From Clostridiaceae bacterium (GTDB lineage: Bacteria; Bacillota_A; Clostridia; Acetivibrionales; Acetivibrionaceae): a stretch of DNA of 5,093 bases. How positions within the stretch are numbered: position 1 is the stretch's first letter; each line of letters starts with the position of its first letter. The notes beneath the pieces are model-generated. The model was not told where the DNA came from. It worked only from the letters and a program-made list of their open reading frames with translations, and searched no databases. The stretch is taken from positions 1 to 5,093 of the forward strand of contig JAAZCB010000900.1 of assembly GCA_012513545.1 (NCBI GenBank). Reading direction: 5' to 3'. Both the position numbers and the translations under genes were made by a program. Positions 1 to 5,093 of the stretch are shown here, piece by piece.

Positions 1-164
1 GATATGTTGGAGTAGTTATTGAAGAAGATGGTCTTACAGAGGAAGAATTTAAACAAGAACTTATTACTCTAAATGAAGAATTAACTGAGCTAAACACCAA
101 TGCAAGAGAGCTTGAAAAAAGAATAGCTGACAATCTTATGATTCTGGTGAATGGTTATGAGTAA
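1..164 (+). CDS. hsdM: Type I restriction-modification methyltransferase subunit HsdM, C-terminal end (5' truncated by window)
   Basis: Only the last 53 codons are present; the reading frame begins at base 3 and stops with TAA at 162-164. The peptide starts YVGVVIEEDG, continues through LTEEEF and a charged helical stretch (ELTELNTNARELEKRIADNL), and ends NGYE. This is the usual HsdM tail: a conserved RYVG-type strand followed by a Glu/Lys-rich helix that in the family packs against HsdS. HsdM is the adenine-N6 methyltransferase of type I systems, using S-adenosylmethionine, but its catalytic motifs lie upstream and cannot be checked here. The identification rests on this tail plus the hsdS and hsdR genes that follow. 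Its last bases overlap the hsdS start, so the two are probably translationally coupled. Nothing in the visible part suggests damage. Confidence 0.88.
   Translation, partial: YVGVVIEEDGLTEEEFKQELITLNEELTELNTNARELEKRIADNLMILVNGYE
146..150 (+). promoter_or_regulatory. Ribosome binding site deciding the hsdS start
   Basis: GGTGA ends six bases before the ATG at 157 but directly abuts the alternative ATG at 151, where it could not act as a Shine-Dalgarno. An in-frame TGA at 148-150 rules out any earlier start. The site lies inside the hsdM coding region, so hsdS translation probably also relies on ribosomes finishing hsdM. Confidence 0.5.
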
Positions 165-1398
165 ATGGAGAGAAATGAGGCTAGAAGAGATAACCACTAA
201 TATTTATAGCGGCGGGACTCCATCTACTACAAATGATAATTATTGGAATGGAAAATATTATTGGCTTTCATCCGGTGAGACTAAAAACAGATATTTATTT
301 AGAACTGATAAGACTATTACAGAAGAGGGAGTAAAAAATTCATCAACAAGACTAGCAAAATGTGATGATATAGTTATGGCTTGTGCGGGGCAAGGCGGAA
401 CAAGAGGACAAACTTCTTTAGTAAAAAGTGATATGTATATTAACCAATCAGTAATTGCCATTAGAGTTGATAAAGACACATTGATACCTGAATATCTATT
501 CTATAATTTAACTAATAGATATAAAGAATTGCGGCTAATTTCTGACGCGAGCAGCACCCGAGGTAGCATAACCACCGAAATGATAAAATCAATACGCATC
601 AAGTTCCCTTCACTACCGACCCAACAAAAGATAGCAGACATATTATATGCCTACGATGACTTAATTGAAAATAACAGACGAAGAATAAAGCTCTTAGAAA
701 AGGCTGCCGAGGAGATTTATAAAGAGTGGTTTGTGCGAATGCGTTTTCCGAATTATAAAAAAGTAAGGTTTAACAACGGTATTCCAGGAAATTGGACCAT
801 TGAAAGTTTAGGTAATATTACGCAGATTGTTGATGGTGATAGAGGTAATAATTATCCAAAGCAACATGAGTTTTCAAATGATGGTTATTGTCTGTTCCTT
901 AATACCGGAAATGTTACTAAGGATGGATTCGATTTTTCAACTAATAACTTTATTTCTAAAGAAAAAGACCTATTACTTAGAAAAGGTAAACTCCAAAGAA
1001 ATGATATTCTAATAACTACAAGAGGGACAGTTGGAAACCTTGCCTTTTATAGCAAGTTCATACCGTTTGATAATATTCGCATAAATTCCGGTATGGTTAT
1101 AATTCGGGAAAATAGCAGGAAGATTAACTCTGTTTTCTTATATCATTTATTAAAAAGTGAAGCTGTGAAAAAAACTATAGAACTGTATTCATCTGGCTCT
1201 GCGCAACCACAATTACCAATAAAAGATATGAGTAAAATTAAAGTCATTTTACCCGATGACAATTTAATCAAAGTATTCACAGCAAAAATTGGCAAGTTTG
1301 AACTCCTAATGAGCAATTTAAAAACACAGAATTATAATTTGATTAAGCAGCGGGACCTATTATTGCCGCGGCTTATGAGCGGAAAATTAGAAGTCTAA
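157..1398 (+). CDS. hsdS: Type I restriction-modification specificity subunit HsdS (two target recognition domains)
   Basis: HsdS gives the type I complex its DNA target. At 413 residues it has the normal full length and layout. TRD1 covers about residues 1-150 (start MSKWREMRLEEI, then the common GGTPST at 19-24). The central conserved helix follows at about 152-200 (LPTQQKIADIL, then ENNRRRIKLLEKAAEEIYKE). TRD2 covers about 211-365, introduced by GIPGNW. The distal helix at about 367-413 ends in the family hallmark RDLLLPRLMSGKLEV. The two halves are visibly parallel: DDIVMACAGQGG matches NDILITTRGTVG, and IPEYLFYNL matches NSVFLYHLL. I chose the ATG at 157 rather than 151 because of the GGTGA six bases upstream; the 151 start would add two residues. 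The gene overlaps hsdM by 8 bases (ATGAGTAA) and lies 18 bases before hsdR. The recognition sequence cannot be read from the protein, though two unlike TRDs imply an asymmetric bipartite site. The TRDs are richer in A+T than the central spacer. Confidence 0.95.
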   Translation: MSKWREMRLEEITTNIYSGGTPSTTNDNYWNGKYYWLSSGETKNRYLFRTDKTITEEGVKNSSTRLAKCDDIVMACAGQGGTRGQTSLVKSDMYINQSVIAIRVDKDTLIPEYLFYNLTNRYKELRLISDASSTRGSITTEMIKSIRIKFPSLPTQQKIADILYAYDDLIENNRRRIKLLEKAAEEIYKEWFVRMRFPNYKKVRFNNGIPGNWTIESLGNITQIVDGDRGNNYPKQHEFSNDGYCLFLNTGNVTKDGFDFSTNNFISKEKDLLLRKGKLQRNDILITTRGTVGNLAFYSKFIPFDNIRINSGMVIIRENSRKINSVFLYHLLKSEAVKKTIELYSSGSAQPQLPIKDMSKIKVILPDDNLIKVFTAKIGKFELLMSNLKTQNYNLIKQRDLLLPRLMSGKLEV

Positions 1399-1403
1399 AC
1401 TCC

Positions 1404-1411
1404 AAGGGGGG
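1404..1411 (+). promoter_or_regulatory. Strong ribosome binding site of hsdR
   Basis: AAGGGGGG lies five bases before the ATG at 1417, in the 18-base gap after the hsdS stop. It is a far better Shine-Dalgarno match than the one before hsdS, so hsdR can recruit ribosomes independently. No promoter fits in the gap, so hsdR is probably transcribed with hsdM and hsdS. Confidence 0.75.
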
Positions 1412-1416
1412 ATATA

Positions 1417-4400
1417 ATGGCTAAGATTATAACTGAAGATATGATCGAAAAGGCTATGATTGAAGTTTTGACATCACCAGAGCTTGGTTACTCGCATATC
1501 AACTGCTACACATTAGACCCAGAAGACTTGAATGACGGCACTCATCGAGAGAATAAAAAGCAAGTGGTGCTTCCGGAAATTCTTTTGCAGCAGCTTCAGA
1601 TAATCAACCCCCAAATCCCCATAAATACATTAAAAAGTATAGCAAATTCCGTTAATATGACCAGGTCAAGTGCTGAATTAATGGCGGTTAACTACGAAAA
1701 CTACATTAAAATTAGGAATGAAATAAAGGTTGAATATCAGAAGAACGGCAAAAATGAAACTGACTATGTGAAGCTTATTGATTTTAACACTAGCAAAAAT
1801 AATGACTTTACGGTTTGCTCACAAATGTGGATCAAGGGTGAAACTTATTTCAGACGTCCTGATCTTATCATATATATTAATGGACTGCCGATGGTTTTTA
1901 TTGAGCTTAAAAACTCTGACATTAAGGTTAAAAGTGCCTATGATAAAAATTTAACTGATTATCTGAGAGACATTCCGCAGCTATTTTTCTTCAATCAAAT
2001 TTGTGTTCTTTCAAATGCGCTTGAAACAAGGCTGGGCAGCTGTAAAGCAGAATATGAATACTTCTTTGAATGGCTGAAACTTGAAGATGAAAAGGAAAAA
2101 CCAGACCGTAAACAAATAAAGGCAAATGGAGTAAGTTTGCAGTATTTTGTTAACGGTCTGCTTAGGAAGAATAATCTCCTTGATTACATAGAAAGCTTTA
2201 TCCTATTTGATAGGAAGCAAACCAAAATAATAGCAAAGAATCATCAATATTTAGGAGTTAATAACGCTATAGATGTTTTTGCAGATAGAAAAAATCGCAA
2301 CAGTAAGCTGGGCGTTTTTTGGCATACACAGGGCAGCGGAAAAAGCTATTCAATGATTATGTTTGCCAGGAAAATAAACCGTAAGTTTAAAGGAAACTTC
2401 ACATTTTTGATTATCACCGATAGAGATGATCTGGATGGGCAAATTTATAAAAACTTTCTACGTACAGGAGTATTCTCCAAAGAAGAGGAAGTCCGCCCGA
2501 AAAACAGTACTCAGCTTCGGGAATATTTACAGACTAATAAACCATTTATTTTCTCATTAATTCATAAGTTCAGATACCCTAAGGGAAAGAAATACCCGGT
2601 TCTTTCCGAGCGTGATGACATAATCGTTATTGTAGATGAAGCACATAGAACGCAGTACAAAGATCTTGCCGATAATATGCGTGCAGGTCTTAAGAATGCT
2701 CAATATATCGCTTTTACCGGAACCCCACTGCTGGGAAATAAACGGCTAACCAATGCATGGTTTGGCGATTATGTAAGTGAATATAATTTTGCCCAATCTA
2801 TTGAAGATGGTGCCACTGTTCCACTTTTTTATTCCAAGAGAGTACCGACTGTTGGGTTGATTAACATAAATTTAGATGATGATTTCACCGATATCATTGA
2901 AAGTGAAAATTTAACTGATGAAGAGCAAAAAAGGCTGGAAAAACATTATAGTCATGAAATAGAAGTCTTAAAGCGTGACGACCGCCAGGAAGCAGTTGCC
3001 AAGGATATTGTTTATCATTTTCCACGCCGGGGTTATCTAGGGAAGGGTATGGTCATTTCAGTTGATAAATTTACGGCTGTTAAAATGTATGATAAGGTGC
3101 AGTATCATTGGAATGAAGAAATAAAGAAGTTAAATAAGCAAATTGGTAATGAGCCAGATGAGGTAAAACGCGCCTCACTTAAAAGAATTGTAAAATATAT
3201 GAATTCGATTGAAATGGCTGTGGTTATAAGTGCGGAAGATGGTGAAGAAGAGAAATTTGCCAAAGAAGGATTAAATATTAAATTTCACAGAGATAGAATA
3301 AATGCCATTGACGAAAATGGTTTTGATATTGAAGACCACTTTAAAAATCCAGAGCACAAACTCTCTTTGGTGTTTGTGTGTTCAATGTGGTTGACCGGTT
3401 TTGATGTTCCGGCTGTATCCACTATTTATTTGGATAAGCCTATGAAAGGACACACCCTTATGCAGGCCATTGCAAGAGCAAACCGGGTGACCCCTGGGAA
3501 GACAAGTGGTATTGTGGTTGATTACCTCAATATTTTTAAATATATGAAAAAGGCTCTGGGCCAGTATGCAGTTTCCGATGATTCCGATGAAATGCCTGTT
3601 AAAGATGTGAAAAATCTAATTGATCTAATAGACCAGACTTTATTTGAGACCGAACAGTTCTGCAGTTCGATAGGTATTTGGCTGAAGACAATTATCGAGA
3701 GCAATGAGATATTTAAAAACTTAGACTACTTCTCGGAATACGCAAATCTTATACTCGGAAATGACGAATATAAAAATCAATTTAAAGTTTATTCGAATCT
3801 GGCAGAAAATTTATATGAAGCAAGTAAGCCGGAAATTTTTGAATCCTCATGGGATAATCCCTTATTAGGCGTAGTTCTTTATCTAAGGGGAATTATTGAT
3901 GGTACTATCGATGAGGGGAAAATTGATAACGCGAAAATCAGGATCAGTTCATTATTAGACCAAAGTATTGAAGCAGGAGGTATAGGCGAATCAAAAGGTG
4001 AATACGCGATTGTAAAATCAAAAGTAATAGATCTTTCTAAGCTTGATATAGACAAAATCAGAGAACAATTCAGGAAAATGCCTTATAAAAATGTAGAAAT
4101 AAGTGATTTGAGAGCTTTTATCGAAGTAAAACTAGAAGCAATGCTTAGCCAAAACGTCACCAGGTCAAAATTTTCAGAGATGTATAAAAATATTATTGAT
4201 CGCTATAATGCGGGCGGTTCTGAAAATGAGAATTTCTATGGGGAGTTGCTCAAATTCGTAGAACAAATGCAGGAAGAAGAAGAACGGCATATTAGGGAGA
4301 ACCTTACAGAGGAAGAGTTGGAACTGTTTGATTTGCTTAAGAAGGACAAGCTTACACAAAAGGAAGAGCAGCAAGTTAAGTTATCTGCTAAAAAGCTTTA

Positions 4401-4614
4401 TGAAACATTAACAGAACGGAAGAATAATTTGCTTATTGTGGACTGGTATAAAGATGAACAGCCCAAGTTAAAGGTGCAATCAGTAGTTCAAGACATTCTA
4501 GATGAAACATTACCCCAAAGCTATGACAGAGTAATTTTTAAACAAAAGCTCGATATTGTATTTAATCATATTGTCGATAAAGCAATAACTGGTTATGGAT
4601 ATATTGCAAGCTAA
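1417..4614 (+). CDS. hsdR: Type I restriction enzyme HsdR, ATP-dependent translocase and endonuclease subunit
   Basis: HsdR (EC 3.1.21.3) joins the HsdM-HsdS complex at unmethylated sites, pumps DNA using ATP and cuts at a distance. The 1065 residues match the family's usual size, near 1000-1100. The N-terminal PD-(D/E)XK nuclease shows D149 in RRPDL and E163/K165 in IELKN. A superfamily 2 helicase follows: Q277 before YLGVNNAI, Walker A at 302-310 (WHTQGSGKS), motif Ia near LIITDRDDLD (331-340), DEAH box at 407-410, TGTP at 434-437, motif V at 660-665 (TGFDVP) and motif VI at 683-690 (QAIARANR). All key motor residues are present. The C-terminal helical domain (about 875-1058, DUF3387-like) is rich in Lys and Glu and in the family docks HsdR to HsdM. 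The start is the first ATG after an in-frame stop and has a strong Shine-Dalgarno. The frame is intact, so the enzyme looks functional. The hsdM-hsdS-hsdR order and overall likeness to EcoR124I-type subunits suggest that group, but assignment to a type I subfamily is tentative. Confidence 0.97.
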   Translation: MAKIITEDMIEKAMIEVLTSPELGYSHINCYTLDPEDLNDGTHRENKKQVVLPEILLQQLQIINPQIPINTLKSIANSVNMTRSSAELMAVNYENYIKIRNEIKVEYQKNGKNETDYVKLIDFNTSKNNDFTVCSQMWIKGETYFRRPDLIIYINGLPMVFIELKNSDIKVKSAYDKNLTDYLRDIPQLFFFNQICVLSNALETRLGSCKAEYEYFFEWLKLEDEKEKPDRKQIKANGVSLQYFVNGLLRKNNLLDYIESFILFDRKQTKIIAKNHQYLGVNNAIDVFADRKNRNSKLGVFWHTQGSGKSYSMIMFARKINRKFKGNFTFLIITDRDDLDGQIYKNFLRTGVFSKEEEVRPKNSTQLREYLQTNKPFIFSLIHKFRYPKGKKYPVLSERDDIIVIVDEAHRTQYKDLADNMRAGLKNAQYIAFTGTPLLGNKRLTNAWFGDYVSEYNFAQSIEDGATVPLFYSKRVPTVGLININLDDDFTDIIESENLTDEEQKRLEKHYSHEIEVLKRDDRQEAVAKDIVYHFPRRGYLGKGMVISVDKFTAVKMYDKVQYHWNEEIKKLNKQIGNEPDEVKRASLKRIVKYMNSIEMAVVISAEDGEEEKFAKEGLNIKFHRDRINAIDENGFDIEDHFKNPEHKLSLVFVCSMWLTGFDVPAVSTIYLDKPMKGHTLMQAIARANRVTPGKTSGIVVDYLNIFKYMKKALGQYAVSDDSDEMPVKDVKNLIDLIDQTLFETEQFCSSIGIWLKTIIESNEIFKNLDYFSEYANLILGNDEYKNQFKVYSNLAENLYEASKPEIFESSWDNPLLGVVLYLRGIIDGTIDEGKIDNAKIRISSLLDQSIEAGGIGESKGEYAIVKSKVIDLSKLDIDKIREQFRKMPYKNVEISDLRAFIEVKLEAMLSQNVTRSKFSEMYKNIIDRYNAGGSENENFYGELLKFVEQMQEEEERHIRENLTEEELELFDLLKKDKLTQKEEQQVKLSAKKLYETLTERKNNLLIVDWYKDEQPKLKVQSVVQDILDETLPQSYDRVIFKQKLDIVFNHIVDKAITGYGYIAS

Positions 4615-4715
4615 TCTACAATTCCGATAGCGAAAATAGCAGAGTTAAATGATTTATAAAATATAAAAGGGTAAGGAAAGATCAATTTGTTAGCAAACGA
4701 TTGGGGGATAAATAA
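4615..4715 (+). promoter_or_regulatory. Intergenic stretch with weak candidate promoter for the Mrr-like gene
   Basis: This is the only real non-coding gap in the window. It contains two overlapping-style -10 candidates, TATAAA at 4655-4660 and 4662-4667, but neither has a recognisable -35 hexamer 16-18 bases upstream. There is no GC-rich hairpin followed by a T-run, so I see no intrinsic terminator after hsdR. The only inverted repeat noticed is very short (TTTG at 4686-4689 with CAAA at 4694-4697). Read-through from hsdR and a weak separate promoter are both possible. Confidence 0.25.
4703..4708 (+). promoter_or_regulatory. Ribosome binding site of the Mrr-like gene
   Basis: GGGGGA lies seven bases before the ATG at 4716. 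An in-frame TAA at 4713-4715 sits directly before that ATG, so no longer N-terminus is possible. Confidence 0.7.
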
Positions 4716-5093
4716 ATGAACGATAAGGAAAAAACCCTTTGGGGTATTCATGCAGGCAAAACCGGCGACGCCGATAGTCTTTTTTTAAAAAAGAATTTCG
4801 TCGCTCTGGGTTGGAGCAGGATGGGTGATCTTAAAAAAATAAAGGCGGATCGTGAATCATTTAAGAAAGCCATAGCAGTTAATTATCCAGAGGACAAACC
4901 CGGATCAGTACCAGTTAGTGCTGGACAGTTATATCGTTTTTGCCATGAGATGAAAGTAGGAGACTATATTGCATATCCATCGAAAAAGGATAAACAAATC
5001 CACGTTGGCAAAATTGAAGGTGAATATAAATATGATCCCACTCATGAAACAGGATATCCAAATCTACGGGCTGTAAAGTGGCTTAAAACAGTA
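4716..5093 (+). CDS. Mrr-like restriction protein, N-terminal PUA/EVE-like domain (3' truncated by window)
   Basis: The frame is open from ATG 4716 to the window end and gives 126 residues without a stop. It opens MNDKEKTLWGIHAGKTGDAD, then LGWSRMGDL (31-39), AGQLYRFCHEMKVGDYI (69-85), YPSKKDKQIHVGKIEG (87-102) and YPNLRAVKWLKTV (114-126). This pattern (WGIH..KTGDADSLF, a GD(Y/L)-x-x-x-P strand, HVGK(I/V) and YPNLR.V.WL) is one I recognise from the N-terminal domain of predicted Mrr-superfamily restriction proteins, where a PUA/EVE-like fold precedes an Mrr catalytic domain. Related folds bind modified bases in other proteins, so a role in sensing DNA modification is plausible but inferred. 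The catalytic half, expected to carry a D-(E/Q)-x-K nuclease motif, is outside the window, so nuclease activity cannot be confirmed. It follows hsdR by 101 bases on the same strand, which suggests a shared defence island and perhaps co-transcription. Another C-terminal domain, such as a helicase or ATPase, cannot be excluded. Confidence 0.78.
   Translation, partial: MNDKEKTLWGIHAGKTGDADSLFLKKNFVALGWSRMGDLKKIKADRESFKKAIAVNYPEDKPGSVPVSAGQLYRFCHEMKVGDYIAYPSKKDKQIHVGKIEGEYKYDPTHETGYPNLRAVKWLKTV

Noticed and set aside
258..479. Open frame of 73 codons on the minus strand inside hsdS
   Set aside because: It lies wholly within the well-supported hsdS coding region, shows no recognisable domain, and is best explained as a shadow of hsdS.
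827..1012. Open frame of 61 codons in another + frame within TRD2 of hsdS
   Set aside because: It overlaps intact hsdS and has low-complexity Ile/Met-rich content typical of an out-of-frame AT-rich reading. hsdS continues through it, so it is not evidence of a frameshift.
157..1398. Possible phase-variable or inverting hsdS
   Set aside because: I saw no long inverted repeats, no simple-sequence tract prone to slippage, no second hsdS fragment and no recombinase gene in the window.
33..4316. A 14-base identical match, CTTACAGAGGAAGA, in hsdM (33-46) and hsdR (4303-4316)
   Set aside because: Both copies encode the helix-cap sequence LTEEE in the same frame. Common codons for a common helix start explain it, and the flanks do not match, so it is not a repeat or recombination site.
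3522..4374. Two minus-strand open frames (3522-3704 and 4174-4374) inside hsdR
   Set aside because: Both lie within the hsdR C-terminal region. The second is Leu/Phe-rich because it is antisense to Glu/Lys-rich codons, so its apparent hydrophobic segment is not a real membrane protein.
4686..4697. TTTG-TTAG-CAAA hairpin as a terminator or operator
   Set aside because: The stem is only four base pairs, mostly A-T, with no T-run after it. This is expected by chance in AT-rich DNA.

Overview
This window holds the 3' part of a type I restriction-modification locus, with a second, different restriction-type gene starting after it. All four recognisable genes are on the + strand. In order they are the last 53 codons of hsdM (DNA methyltransferase subunit), a complete hsdS (specificity subunit), a complete hsdR (motor and nuclease subunit), and, after a gap of about 100 bases, the first 126 codons of an Mrr-like restriction gene cut by the window end.

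The sequence is A+T-rich (31-45% G+C in the stretches I counted by hand), and hsdR and the Mrr-like gene have very G-rich Shine-Dalgarno sequences. This fits a low-GC Bacillota, perhaps Clostridia. There is no rRNA, tRNA or housekeeping gene to fix the lineage, and defence loci move between hosts, so this is a weak inference.

Layout: 1-164 hsdM tail; 157-1398 hsdS, overlapping hsdM by 8 bases; 1399-1416 an 18-base gap carrying the hsdR ribosome binding site; 1417-4614 hsdR; 4615-4715 non-coding, with AT-rich -10-like sequence and no clear terminator; 4716-5093 Mrr-like gene, incomplete. The tight spacing of the first three genes implies one transcript and translational coupling.

HsdM and HsdS should form the methyltransferase (M2S1), with the two target recognition domains of HsdS reading the two halves of a split DNA site. 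HsdR joins to give the restriction complex, which translocates DNA with its helicase motor and cuts far from unmethylated sites. The downstream protein begins with a PUA/EVE-like domain of the kind found in front of Mrr-type nucleases. It may add a second, possibly modification-dependent barrier. I found no sign of a wholly new system. The most useful leads are this neighbour and the base-composition mosaic inside hsdS. No CRISPR array, insertion sequence, integrase, tRNA or hsdS-inverting recombinase is visible.
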